Positions 7,901 to 17,189 are shown, counted from the stretch's first letter. The stretch is 64,000 bases of DNA from Cladocopium goreaui (GCA_947184155.2 CAMXCT020000442.1:77733-141732), one strand, 5' to 3'. The notes: generated by a model from the sequence alone, not told the origin. Made by a program: numbers and translations.

Positions 7901-10608
7901 TGCGGCCTGGGTGCTTGCGACCCCATGAGATCTTCCTTTGACCCCATTCGGCCAATGTCAGCCTCAGGGGTGGCTGTTCCACCAGAGCATTGTTGTTCCC
8001 ATAGATCTCCACAGTCTCGACTGGTGGTGGTGACATGGGCACTTGAGGATGGTTCAAGGGAGCTGCTTGACTGGCTTTCCGAGCTTCCTTGGCAGGACTC
8101 CGAAGGACTTGGCTGTTCTTGGGACCCTTCAGGGAGGACACCATGGAAAAGTTGTCCAAATCGTCTTCGTCGCTCAGTGTTGCCGAAACTGGCATGGCTT
8201 GTACATCTTGGGTGCCAATCACGGGCTCCGGCAACGGCAACTGACGGAGTGGAAGGCTTCCACTTCCAGGAATCTGAGCATTCTGATTCTCGGCCAGCTG
8301 TTGCAGAAGGGCACGCTGGCGCATCATCTCTTGATTCATGGCACGCAGCTGATTGGTCAGTTGAGGCATTGTCTCCTCCTCGGCTGCATCGGGATTGCGA
8401 ATCTCGATCATGCTCATTGACACCTGGAGGACAAGAGTCAAAGTCCCCATGATGGTGTTGGCCGTCTCCTTCAGCATGTGAATTGCGGCTTCGCGATTCG
8501 ACATTCTGGCAAGACTCTCGGAACGATGGGGCGTCAGGCACTACACTGGAATCCAAAGGCGGGTTGGTGAAAACATTCTGATATTTCTGAATGGGCGCAA
8601 CGGTCAACTGTGCTCGAATAGTGTTTGTTTTCCTAGCGCTGGATGTGTTCTCCCCCACATGACTAGCACTCCCAACAAAGACTTCCGGACAGTTTTTGGA
8701 TTCCCCAAAATGAGATTGGCAAAAATCGGACATGTCAATGAGATACAAACCTGTCGCGTTGGTGCACAGCTCAATGGTCTTTTGCAGTCTTCGGAGCGTA
8801 CATGTGTCGGTGTTTGTGTCAAGGATCCCGCCTAACTGCTTGAAGGCTCTCTTGGAAAACAAAAATGGCGTTGTGCCTTCTACGACTTCCACACCCAGCC
8901 ACACCTTTTCACAATTTGGACCATAAAGTGGCAGCAAAACCCGGTACATGCTTGTCAGGGTTTGGTTGTTACCAAATCTGAATTTGATCTTGCTTTCACG
9001 CCGCTGAACTGTGGATCTAACGTCGGATGGCAAACGCTGCAAAAGACGGCTCAAAGGCTGGGTTCCTATGATACAACGGCTGGCACCAGTATCCAGGATG
9101 GCATGGGCAGGCTTTGCTTCACTGGAGTGCAAGGCAGACATCTCAGGGAGATATTCCATCTTCTCAGTCCTGGCAGGCTGCATGACATGTTTCGGATGCC
9201 GGAACTGTACACGGTTACACTCTGCTGGAGCAGAGGGCATGAAACACTGGTTATGCGAATGGCTCATGGGCTGTCGCTGGACGGCATTCAGTCTTTTCAT
9301 GGAATTACTTAACTTCGTCTTATTTTGGGGGTTGTTCCAGGAAAAGTGAACTGACATGAAACATTCCTGTACACAGAGTGAGACGTCAAAGAAATCATGG
9401 TGCACCTTCATCAAGTCAGCGTCAGTGAAGATCTCAGCATCATCCATCGTCCCACCGGCTTCACGCAGCTCAGACTCCACCAAGTTGGCCGCTGCCGCAG
9501 GAGGATGGGAAGTTGAGGGAGCCGTGGAAGAATCACGATCTTTCATAGGGCACTCGGCTTTCCAATGGCCAAGTTGATTGCAATTTCTGCATCTGGACTT
9601 CGCGATCTTGGCCAGCAGGTTCTGTCGACCTTGATGTTGGCCCTTGAAGGAACCCTTGTTGAACTTGGACTTGCCCTTGGATTTGCCAGTTCCATGGGCA
9701 GGCCAAAAACCACGGCCACGTCGCTTGTCTTGAAGGCGTTGGCGGGCTTCCAGGTAGGAGATCAGGGCCACCTGCATATCAGGGGTGTCCTGGACAAAGT
9801 CCTCAAACTCCGTTTCAAATGCCTGAACAGCTATTGCATCTGGATCATCCTGAGACACCAAAGCTTCCAGGAACTCGGGAGAGACTTCGTCATCGTCCGC
9901 TGGCATCGATTGCGAAACCATGCAACTGCCATCAGAAGCTTCCTCAGTCACCATCGTGTCGTAGACCTTGGTCTTCTGGGTGGCTTTGCCGGTTTGTACT
10001 TCTTGAAAGAACTTGGAACCGAGGAGCCTCAAAGCTTTCATCACTGGTGGATAGCTCAGCTGAGGATTTTCAAGGAGCACACGCTTCTTGTCATCGGCCG
10101 GCAATGTCGACTGCCGCAGCAAGACATATGCTTGGATCTCTTCCAAGGAAGTCTTTCGACTCAAAAGCTCTGAGAACACCGCTTCCATTCTGGCAATGAA
10201 GCTGTCATTGGACTCATCTTGCTTTTGGATGGTGCCGTACAATGCGCGCTCGAAGTACTCGAAACGCTCCTGAAAGTCCGTGGCACCCCAGCTGCCTCCA
10301 ATGGCATTCACAAGGGTCTTGATTCCATCCAAGCTCTTCACCTTGAGCTTCTGCGCATCCAGTTTGGAGATGGCTGCAAAGGCTGACCCCTCCACCAAAA
10401 GCGCAGCACGAGGTGCTAAAAGGTCTAAGTATTCAACCGGCCACATAGCCGCCAAGAACTCTAGCTTCTTCACGTACTCCTGGACATTGGTGACTCCTGG
10501 CTGGAATCGAGGAATTGCCGCCCAGGGCAATTGGGATGTGGAAATCACAGATCCATCCGCTGCCTCCGGAGGTACGGGAGGAAGTGCATCATCTCTCGGC
10601 ATCATCAT
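4822..10608 (-). CDS. Element 1 gag-protease-methyltransferase-like-integrase polyprotein (1928 aa, 5' part of split pol)
   Basis: Copia-type polyprotein. Residues 1-300: gag-like helical region. Residues 340-353: CCHC zinc knuckle (C-x2-C-x4-H-x4-C). Residues about 505-509: aspartic protease motif DTGA. Residues about 700-960: low-complexity Ser/Arg/Asp/His-rich linker that overlaps a second ORF in another frame. Residues about 1020-1230: domain with C5-DNA-methyltransferase-like motifs (YAG; PECGPWS; LEQPLGS; KKRSQ). Residues about 1320-1415: conserved domain of unknown function. Residues about 1483-1520: HHCC zinc finger. The integrase core follows with D1546, D1605 and E1639, a D-(33)-E spacing two residues shorter than the usual 35. 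The start is the ATG cluster 65 bp inside the 5' LTR boundary. The frame stops at 4822, before RT; the sister element is open through this point, so a 1-nt-type frameshift is inferred. RT and RNase H continue in the next entry. Confidence 0.92.
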   Translation of the reverse strand: MMMPRDDALPPVPPEAADGSVISTSQLPWAAIPRFQPGVTNVQEYVKKLEFLAAMWPVEYLDLLAPRAALLVEGSAFAAISKLDAQKLKVKSLDGIKTLVNAIGGSWGATDFQERFEYFERALYGTIQKQDESNDSFIARMEAVFSELLSRKTSLEEIQAYVLLRQSTLPADDKKRVLLENPQLSYPPVMKALRLLGSKFFQEVQTGKATQKTKVYDTMVTEEASDGSCMVSQSMPADDDEVSPEFLEALVSQDDPDAIAVQAFETEFEDFVQDTPDMQVALISYLEARQRLQDKRRGRGFWPAHGTGKSKGKSKFNKGSFKGQHQGRQNLLAKIAKSRCRNCNQLGHWKAECPMKDRDSSTAPSTSHPPAAAANLVESELREAGGTMDDAEIFTDADLMKVHHDFFDVSLCVQECFMSVHFSWNNPQNKTKLSNSMKRLNAVQRQPMSHSHNQCFMPSAPAECNRVQFRHPKHVMQPARTEKMEYLPEMSALHSSEAKPAHAILDTGASRCIIGTQPLSRLLQRLPSDVRSTVQRRESKIKFRFGNNQTLTSMYRVLLPLYGPNCEKVWLGVEVVEGTTPFLFSKRAFKQLGGILDTNTDTCTLRRLQKTIELCTNATGLYLIDMSDFCQSHFGESKNCPEVFVGSASHVGENTSSARKTNTIRAQLTVAPIQKYQNVFTNPPLDSSVVPDAPSFRESCQNVESRSRNSHAEGDGQHHHGDFDSCPPGVNEHDRDSQSRCSRGGDNASTDQSAACHESRDDAPACPSATAGRESECSDSWKWKPSTPSVAVAGARDWHPRCTSHASFGNTERRRRFGQLFHGVLPEGSQEQPSPSESCQGSSESQSSSSLEPSSSAHVTTTSRDCGDLWEQQCSGGTATPEADIGRMGSKEDLMGSQAPRPHLLSSAERGHGVLRVEPVQVSFPSSSSTRFCRFLPSPTGSECCSGSGSPCTECPTPCMSLDANLAGMIESCKIECSRFTPHKEELQYQHVLKTSLDAAQQIADDVFVSAPSMKDPKKTLVVLEVYAGEMSPLTECLRELGIKAYRFSRKDGDLATPLGRRRLWELIDEIEPDHIFVAPECGPWSGWNHLNAQKSLALWDYVHSKQEAEKIHIQLCAQLCEYQQKRHHHFHLEQPLGSSMINTNEFEPIAKRTERVCFDMCAFGLKLPKTSKFIKKRSQLWTTSPEVRQFLTNKDCPKNHEHVQIAGSMRHDGKSVRISSFCATYCQGFVQALAQALCATHLAAVQEAFTNDDEEPPAKRLRFAPDAFKKRRVAAVDAPDPSAVDAASSCVPGQILSSDSLWHEAFKMAYRLAPRVGNLKVDVSHDLCELVQQLIPEDFEVDCMFICRGTDRYQIPLSAPVSKDAPWCYTLCAHRVTGEIHDLGLREWHSLTRAQRIAKNLPSRLTLTIFGRKIPAKSDGDVKAIDQHADESNSQVRAVEQSQSPPSSTVMCEGWAPPPTPLHGPCFRALESDEKNHLVKLHKNLGHPDPSVLSAHLKTQGAPEHIVRAAQDFVCDACVESQKPQHQRPAKLHPPREFNDVVGLDGFFWKGRGNIQCYVLHIYDEASGFHLARRLDGRNLDHAIPAFQQLWSFWAGYPRSIYLDPAGEFRADQWLDFMQANNIHTHMTAEAWQRGRIERHGGILKDMLTRLDTDHRIENMSQFDEMLMLCCQSKNALAKHRGYSPEQIVLGKATRLPASLSSDDSTAAHSLALWDDLDCDRFRSLLEKRTKARQAFILADNADALRRATLRQSRPTRGPYLPGQLVLYWTKRVVPNRSESGRWHGPARVIVQEGSSIVWLSHANRLIRRAPESLRPASLREWNALQNQNPNYESAIRDNMHQMPIPQNVPPIVNNQVLPDDDPYSPSILDTNDAPPDNQSEQPEHEASHPPTIDSGEETPTAATDEIETEHQEDGLLLQSDDKFDKP
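7728..8504 (-). CDS. Element 1 overlapping ORF in the +1 frame of gag-pol (258 aa)
   Basis: A second open frame lies entirely inside the gag-pol ORF, over main-frame residues about 702-960. Element 2 has a counterpart at 36905-37642 in the same relative frame and the same place. The two proteins align. Residues 9-33 form a hydrophobic helix (MLK..A..I...LTL.LQ). Residues 47-75 are Gln/Met-rich and look like a coiled coil. A Ser/Pro linker with an acidic patch (SDEDDLDNF) follows. The C-terminus at about 181-240 has the pattern LTL-EWG, IS-GRKH-G, GYF-WSL-RY, QQDFV-F. The C-terminal pattern recalls the small domain found at the C-terminus of exonuclease X-like proteins (FGK-KG...YL-W); this is a resemblance, not a search result. 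Function is unknown. How it is translated (internal start, splicing or shifting) cannot be seen. Confidence 0.7.
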   Translation of the reverse strand: MSNREAAIHMLKETANTIMGTLTLVLQVSMSMIEIRNPDAAEEETMPQLTNQLRAMNQEMMRQRALLQQLAENQNAQIPGSGSLPLRQLPLPEPVIGTQDVQAMPVSATLSDEDDLDNFSMVSSLKGPKNSQVLRSPAKEARKASQAAPLNHPQVPMSPPPVETVEIYGNNNALVEQPPLRLTLAEWGQRKISWGRKHPGRTYYQVLSEDMGYFEWSLSRYHSLPAPQQDFVDFCRAQLEASAAQDRGAHALSVRRLA

Positions 10609-10661
10609 GACCCTGGATCACCAGCTCTTTCGCTGCACTGTCAGCAGCGGAGCACCAGTTG

Positions 10662-10673
10662 CTCCGCTACCAG
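10662..10673 (-). promoter_or_regulatory. Element 1 primer-binding site (initiator-Met tRNA type)
   Basis: One base after the 5' LTR the minus strand reads TGGTAGCGGAGC. This resembles the copia-family primer site complementary to the 3' end of initiator methionine tRNA (plant form TGGTATCAGAGC). The site overlaps a perfect 8 bp inverted repeat, AGCGGAGC / GCTCCGCT (10646-10653 and 10661-10668, 7 nt loop), so it can fold on itself. I infer tRNA-iMet from the resemblance; the host tRNA sequence is not in the window. Confidence 0.7.
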
Positions 10674-10989
10674 TGTGAAAGGGGTGGCACTCCCTCACAC
10701 ACTGGCAACGGATGGTCAGTTCCCAACTGAGAAAAGGTGGCCCCAAGCCACAAGATCAAAGAAGCAGTTCCCAACTGATATAGATCAAATGAAGGAATAG
10801 TGGATCCCACCACGCAAGATGAAGGCCTCCAAGCCCAGACACTATGGCGCCTTTTTGGACCGTTCGCACCGGAAGGTTTGTCCCACCCACCGCTTCCCTG
10901 TACTTGAGCAGGGCACCTATGGATTCATATGAGCTGCTGAGTCAGGTGCAATGCAAGGCAGATGATGCATGTCAAGTTCATTTTTCACA
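10674..10989 (-). repeat. Element 1 5' LTR
   Basis: A 316 bp copy of the LTR at 2514-2829. It lies upstream of gag on the minus strand, so it should carry the promoter. I could not identify a TATA box or start site in it. The outer end abuts a TA/TATAC microsatellite (10990-11139). Confidence 0.95.
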
Positions 10990-11140
10990 TATATACATAT
11001 ATATATATATATACATATATATATACATATATATATATGTATATATATATATATATGTGCATATGTATATAACACACACATGTATATATATATAATTATA
11101 TACATATGCCCCACACACACACATATATATATATATACTT
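10990..11140. repeat. TA/TATAC/CA microsatellite at the right flank of element 1
   Basis: Alternating TA with TATAC and CACACA interruptions. Together with 2459-2513 it forms what would be one uninterrupted microsatellite before element 1 inserted. Confidence 0.9.
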
Positions 11141-11148
11141 ATGAAATT

Positions 11149-14084
11149 CTATGACATCCCATGAGTGGACTGACGACCGTCCCCCAATATAGGTGTGTAA
11201 TTAATCCAACTCTTGACCATGGATGACCATGGCACATATGTTGTGCCCATCCCTTGGTTCCAAAAGGGGCCTTGTGGTGCTGACATCTTGGGTGGTGAGC
11301 TCCAAGCCGAAATACTTTGCAGCAGATCGGGGAGGGGCCTCAATCCAGCTGCAGGTTGCAATCGGAGCGGAGTCTTACGGAACTGAGGCCCGGGCCCAAA
11401 GATCGATTGTTGGCTGGAAACCTGGCTTCAACAGTTCAAAATACTTCAACACAACCAATTGTCATGACTCATCTATGACCTATCAACAGCAGGATGCCGG
11501 CCTCACTGAGCTTGCGCATCTCTCCTGCCAGCCACGCAACTTGTCTTCGCTGAGCCGCCTGGAACCGTGGTCAAAATCTTGCATCTGACTGTATGAGCCG
11601 ATCTGGCCTTGCCTCATTGGACAGCTGGCAGGCTGGTGCCTGCGCATTCCCAAGGCAACAGATTAAAGGGTGCCCAAACGAAACAAGGACCCACCCGAGG
11701 CAACGTACCTGCCATTCTTCTTCAAAAACTTGTTGCAAGTCCTGGCTTGCAAAATATCTATCCACAGCATCTGTCGAAATGCGTGCTGTTTTCGTTTCGA
11801 GCTGGAGCTTTTTGGGCATCCCAGTCTCCTGACATATCGGGTGGCCGCTCTGGATAGACGTCTGAAACTCATTTCGGTCCTGAGTTTGGGAGCGTGTCTG
11901 CTGTCCTACTCCCTCTCCTGGTTACTCATCTGAGGCTGGTGTAGACCTGCACTGTCCTAGTGCCTTTATGATTTTCATTGAGTTTTCCATGTTGCAGGGC
12001 AATTTCCTCCAACCATGCTCTTCTGACTGAACTGCGGGAACTTGTAAGGTAAACGGTGACCTGGGTCTCCCGGCACAGGCAGCACAGAACGGGCTCAGGA
12101 AGTCTGAGAGTAGGAGATTTCCATGCTGATCCACCAAGATATTGTCAGCCTGAAAATCTGTCAAAGATATCTGTGGAGAGATAGGCAAGCACAATTGCCG
12201 TGGACGTGAAAAACTAATGTTTTACTGGCAAATATCAACATTCTTGCTGGTTATCACCATACCTAATCTCCATATCACATCCCTACCCCATTAGCCAATT
12301 TTTCCAGAATCAGCAGATCCCACGTGACCCACATCGCCATGCCGTCCTTGAAGTCGCCATGCCGGCGGCCATGCACCTGTTGGAAGTGCCGCCCCAGGCT
12401 GGCTGCTCGTCGCACCAAGGCCTGTAGAGCTCGGAAATGCTCACAGTTCACCTGGAGCCAGGCCGAGCTCCGAGGCTCCGCCATGGAACAAACGTCAGAT
12501 TCCATGGTCCAATGGGGTTCTCCGACAGTGGAACTCATCCTATTCCGAAATTTCCCAAATCCAATGACCATAAAATGGGGGAAGGCCTCATTTTCAGACA
12601 TACCCCTGGCAAAAATATCATGGTGTGTCATTAGCCTTCAACAAAAGAACGCATTTTTGGGGTGTCTCAATTTTGTTGGGGACAAACACATAGATACAAA
12701 TAGGCTTTCAAGAAGCCATAAAATCAACCAAATGAAATCACCTTGTCCTCCTCAAGCGCCCTGTGTTCTGCACATGAAGCAGCTTGCCGACGCACTCCGC
12801 ACGGGTGTGTGCGCTCAAAGTCACGGCACAGGTCGGCAACTGATTGGCATCCCGGGAGAAAGTCAAAGACCATGACCTGTGTCCGTCATTCGGTTGGTTT
12901 AAGTGGGCAAAAAATCCAGAACACCATGATTTTTTTAAATGGTTGTTACCAACAATCATTGGGGGGGTCCTGAGATCTTTGCCTTCATCCTATCCAATTC
13001 CAAGAATTCCCTGTCTGCTTCCAGCAAAGTTGTGACGGTGTTGAAGTCTTCAATCCTAGGGCCTGCTCCCCAGCGAAAACATGAGAATCTTTGTTGGAAA
13101 TGGACCCGTCCATATTACGGCACTGGGTCGACATTAAAACTAAAGCTGGATGCTCTTGTACCTGCCTCGCAAATGTAGCGTGTTGATGCCATGCCCTTGC
13201 ACAAGAAGGCTGCTTGAGGAAAAAGTACCTGCTGATCCTGTAAGGTCACAGGTATTTTTGAGTGTGCATGCCTTGTCACATTTTTTTAAACATCAGGACA
13301 TCACACTGCGTCAGTTTGCACTGGAAACCCTGGCTTTGGATCTCCTGACACAAGCTTGGGAAATGATGCCGAAGCCTTTCAGACTCCACAACTTCGCTGC
13401 AGTCCCCGCCAGCACCACCATGTGGCCTCCCACATATTCATCGACGCATGATGATGTGTGCTAACATCCGAACCACTTTGAACCACTTTGCTTTGAACCT
13501 CTTTGATACGGACGACTCTAGGCAAGACTTGCAAGTCTTGCACTCTTTAAATCTCTTTGAGTGGAAAGTAGTTGTTTGTGCCTGATGCATTTGGCAAGTT
13601 TGCCACCTAACTCAATCATGAAGACCTCAGTATGCTAGATTCCGATCAACACGCAAGCTGCAGTGAAGACGTTTTTCAGTATCTTCCGTCACACTTTCGG
13701 TTGCTCTCGTTCAAAATTCGCTCGGACCATGGCATGGTTAAAGCCCCCGCAGCGCAATCGTTTTGCACCGTCAGCAGATGAACGACCAAAGATGGCTGAT
13801 AGACCATCCTGACCGAATAGGACATCAACCACGGATAGCCAAAGGCAGCTAGATAACAAACTCCAAGTATGCTCCAAGTGTTTGTTCGTTTTGAGGCCCT
13901 GACTTCTCCAAATACATTTGACAAGGCAGTTGGAAGGTTTTGCTCGTTGGCCTCCAATACCTTGCAACATCTTCAGGTTTGTCTGCTTGAAGTCTGAGGT
14001 TATCGGGGACGAAAGCAGGCTGCCTCTTGCAAATGGCCCTTCAAGGACAACGTGCTCACGGCGTCCAAGGATGGCATGGTATCC
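11149..14084 (-). CDS. Spliced protein-kinase-like gene (partial, 5' end not found)
   Basis: Exons chosen by hand on the minus strand: 14084-13695, 13237-13162, 13062-12983, 12876-12742, 12451-12347, 12149 to an unresolved end, 11828-11709, 11558-11480, 11348-11149 (stop). Reading phases agree at every junction I could fix. Joining two exons across a GA-AG intron (12346-12150) produces HGDFK followed by ADNILVDQHGNLLLSDF. This is a kinase catalytic loop (H-x-D-x-K-x2-N) and metal-binding segment, with DFL in place of DFG. The exon before gives VMVFDFLPG, like the hinge strand of kinases, and an amphipathic helix sits where helix E should be. Donors are GT (13161, 12741), GC (12982) and GA (12346). 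The end of the 12149 exon is uncertain, which leaves two possible frames for the 11828 exon. Kinase membership is an inference from the joined motif; the Gly-rich loop and Lys-Glu pair were not located. Confidence 0.55.
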
Positions 14085-14286
14085 CTGCGAGATACCTCAC
14101 CGTGGTACAATACAAGCTGTGAAACTCTTGCTGTCTCTTACCTGTACTATACGTCAGCAGTTCCACACAAAACAAGCTGACAGGGTTGATATACAAATTC
14201 AGATGTGTTCAATGTTTGGTTTGCGATCAGGTGGCTCAGCTCTGCATACAATATAGACGCACACACGCGGAGATATGTTCTCTGTA

Positions 14287-14405
14287 AATGAGACAGGGAG
14301 AGAGAGAGAGATATATATATATATGTATTTGCGTGTGCATCTGTGTGTACATACGCATCCATTTAGACTCATACACGTAGATGCATACATAAACACACAC
14401 ACACG

Positions 14406-14443
<38 letters not shown>

Positions 14444-14680
14444 TATACATATATATATATATTAAAATATTATAAGACATGATATATATATATATAATAT
14501 AAAATAATACAATATAATATTATATTATATAATATGATGCTATAAAATAAAATACAATATAATACACACATACTTATACATATACATTTACAGACACACA
14601 CACACATATATATATAACACACACACACATATATTCTATGTATATATATATTATATTATATATACGCATCCGTGATAAAC
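14287..14680. repeat. Compound microsatellite (GA, TATACA, AC, AT)
   Basis: GAGAGA followed by AT, TACATA hexamers, CACACA and ATATAA runs. No coding sequence. Confidence 0.9.
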
Positions 14681-14918
14681 CTATGGCTTTACAAACATAC
14701 TATTCATACTATGGTTGCTGTTCGGTGGCCTCCACCGCTGTGCAGCAGCTGCAGTCACTCATCTCAACGTGCATTTGTTTGGCTCCTGCAAATGGCTAGA
14801 AATAGTTTTTGACAAAGGGAAATTGCATATCGCATTTTTTTTTGTGGTCACACCGTTCAATAACTCATCCTCCAATTGGGAGCACTGGGCCGGTACATGC
14901 CATGGGCATCACGGGTGC

Positions 14919-15100
14919 CTGCCGGAGGTTTCAACACTGTCCTGGTCAATATTTCGTTGGAAAAAATGAGTCTTCCTATGTCGTGCCTCTTTCGAAGCCA
15001 GAAACTCAGGAGACCAAATGTGGCGATTCGGGGCACTCTGCTCCAATCTTTTCAGATCGAAACTTTGCGCCATGGGCCTATCATTTTGACCAGACAAAAA
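14919..15100 (-). CDS. Candidate internal exon, function unknown
   Basis: A 182 bp minus-strand frame preceded by TTTTCAAG and followed by a GC donor (CCGGCAG, then GCACCC). It encodes a mixed, charged 60-residue segment including NDRPMAQSFDLKRLEQSAPN. It could be an upstream exon of the kinase-like gene at 11149-14084 or belong to another gene. No domain recognised. On the plus strand the same DNA is also open but has no splice signals in phase. Confidence 0.35.
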
Positions 15101-15483
15101 CTTGAAAATCAAATTGTGGCAGATGCTATCCAGCCTGCTGGGCTGACTTGGCTGACTGGGCTGGCTTGGCTGGCTTGGCTGGCTCAGCCGGGGGCTCAAA
15201 CAGCATGCCTTGTCTCAGCAAGGCGCAGTGCTAGTGGCACCAAGGATTCAAACGGAGCTGTTTGAAGACATTTAAACGATTTCAAAAGGCCAGTGTCCTA
15301 GCAAATCCCTCCAGCAGTTCTCCCAACCGTGGCTGAAGGAGGCCTCCAAGTCTGGGCGAGACACTTGATGACTGCAACACCTGGAGGCTATTCCCTGAAA
15401 GATGGCCGTTTGAACATTGGAAAATCATAGGCCATCATGGGACACCTGCTTTAGGACCGAGATATTCTTCGGCAGTGACATAG

Positions 15484-15640
15484 CCACACACACACACACA
15501 TAATGAAATCAACGCACACACGCGCACACACACACGCATATATATATATAAATATAACTATATCTATAAATAAATAAATAAATATATATATATATACATC
15601 ACATATTTTTCTCTTTCTCTCTCTCTCTCTGGTCCCCTCT
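15484..15640. repeat. CA, TA, TAAA and CT microsatellites
   Basis: CACACA at 15485, TA runs, TAAATAAA and a final CTCTCT tract near 15610-15632. Confidence 0.9.
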
Positions 15641-15849
15641 GAGGCCCTGACCCCCAGAAATTGCTCTGCACCAACGCCAAGCTATGTCTATGTCCGAGCC
15701 TTGGAGGCCTTAGTCATGTGCAACGGCGAGGTTCCAAACTGCGCTCTGCGTCTGCGCTGGGAGCAGCACTTTGGAATTGCCTGGGGCACGCGTGGAACGG
15801 GATAAGGTCGAAAACAGATTCCATCCAACAAACTGTAGTTGTGTGAGTG

Positions 15850-16174
15850 ATTGAAACTCAGAATCTGGAGCCTGTCTTGACTTTTGAGGGCTGGAAGCAG
15901 AAAGGACGTCATTGTGCAGCAAGAGTTTCTCTGCATCCAAAGGTGTCCACAACATCTTGTCCTCGTGGATGCGAAGCGGCCGGCACTTTGACATGCACAT
16001 GTACAATGTCTGCAGGGGCCACCTTGGAGTAGAGGCAAACCAAAGCGCTTTTCTAATTGGATCTGAGCCCACAGCCCAAAGCAATTCTGTTCCATGGAGG
16101 TTTGGGATGTGAAAAATGGTGGTGCACATGCGGAAACCATACACAAATTGCATCCCTTCACTGTCGACTTCCAA
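15850..16174 (-). CDS. Candidate exon(s), function unknown
   Basis: The minus frame from 16174 reads a protein-like segment (GMQFVYGFRMCTTIFHIPN, then a Trp/Leu-rich stretch) and stays open to about 15710. A second minus frame is also open over the same DNA, so the choice rests on residue composition only. It would lie downstream of the membrane-protein-like exon at 16769-17185 on the same strand. No domain recognised. Confidence 0.3.
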
Positions 16175-16489
16175 GAATCATCTTTTGGATTCTTTTGGCG
16201 CTGCTCTGGCAGACTCTAGCACCTGCTCCTATACCCAAGCTCAGCGCGAAGTGGTCAAGTTGACAAATTGCCACCATCCAAAACCGTGAACTTGTCTTGT
16301 ACTGCAATGGTCAGCACAGCCGGTGACCAATCTGAGACACTTCACCACAACGCTGATACTTGCTACTGGGGCGTGATGCAAAACCGAGGCCTTTGCCAGG
16401 CTCAGGTGATACACTGTTCCTCACCGGAAAATTTCATGCGCGCTTCACAAACGCCTGGGCCGTGACACAGCTGGGACTGCGCAAATACA

Positions 16490-17185
16490 ATTCAGGTTCG
16501 AAAACCCAAGGACAATCCAGAAACCATCTCAACTTCCTGCGTTTTGACAGAATTGCCCGCAATTAACACAAACTGGTCTTGCCATTTGCAGCTTCGTTGC
16601 AATCGGGCTGTCTTGTCATTTTTGATGGTCACGGTGGTCAAAGCCAGTATTGCCATGGGCAGCAAGACGCAAAAACAACACGTCACCCAGGCTGATGTCC
16701 AACCCGCCACCCGGCAGCCCCTGGGCGTCGAAACCAACTAGGGGAACCTTCACTGGGCCTACGGAACATTACGGAACCATCGGGGGAAACATCCAATAGG
16801 GGCACCATCCAATAATATCCAATGGCTGCTCTGGGGGCTCGGCAATGAGGTTGTGACTGAAAGTATAGCTGAGGCTGGGATGGCAATTCTCCACAATTCT
16901 TCGCCCATCGTTGGAATCACTCCTCCTGTAGATGCAACCATAACGCCGCCTTGGCAAATTGCCATGAGTTTCGGGCAAGAAAACACTGTGAAACATGTGA
17001 AAACCCCTTGTTGCAAAAAAGGTACAGCACAATGCGGCGAAACCCAGCAAACTATACAGTCCAAGGAGGTTATCTTCGTAGAAGAGGAATCCTGCTGCTC
17101 CAATGTGCACATACTGCCAAACGTTGTCCACCACAACCTCACGCAATCTGAATAACAAGGGGATCAGCATGAAACACATCAACAC
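16490..17185 (-). CDS. Candidate membrane-protein exons
   Basis: The minus frame 17185-16769 contains a Phe/Leu/Tyr-rich segment with one or two likely membrane spans (LLGLYSLLGFAALCC and neighbours). It follows a good acceptor, CTTGTTATTCAG at about 17136. After it the frame becomes polar (RRRYGCIYRRSDSN). The DNA at 16737-16492 has a second hydrophobic stretch in one minus frame and a Gly-rich reading in another. Exon limits and the correct frame are not settled. Family not recognised. Confidence 0.3.
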
Positions 17186-17189
17186 AGCA

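Larger units (their letters stand above)
2514..10989 (-). mobile_element. Element 1: full-length Ty1/copia-type LTR retrotransposon
   Basis: An 8476 bp element read on the minus strand. It is bounded by two 316 bp direct repeats (2514-2829 and 10674-10989) that start TGTGAAA and end TTTCACA. Next to the 5' (right) LTR is a primer-binding site and next to the 3' (left) LTR a polypurine tract. Internal domain order is gag, CCHC zinc knuckle, aspartic protease, methyltransferase-like domain, integrase, reverse transcriptase, RNase H. Integrase before RT is the Ty1/copia order. The LTRs differ at three visible positions (about 1%), so insertion is fairly recent. Both flanks are (TA)n, so a 4-6 bp TA-only duplication is compatible but cannot be delimited. 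The pol frame is broken between 4822 and 4991, so this copy is probably not autonomous unless the shift is bypassed. Confidence 0.95.

Noticed and set aside
7658-8452. A 264-codon plus-strand ORF inside element 1
   Set aside because: It is antisense to two overlapping minus-strand frames that are conserved in element 2. Element 2 has no comparable plus-strand ORF, so it is a shadow.
15688-16161. A 157-codon minus-strand ORF overlapping the 15850-16174 candidate exon
   Set aside because: Cys/Arg/Ser-rich composition typical of a shadow frame. The overlapping frame has the more protein-like composition, though neither is proven.
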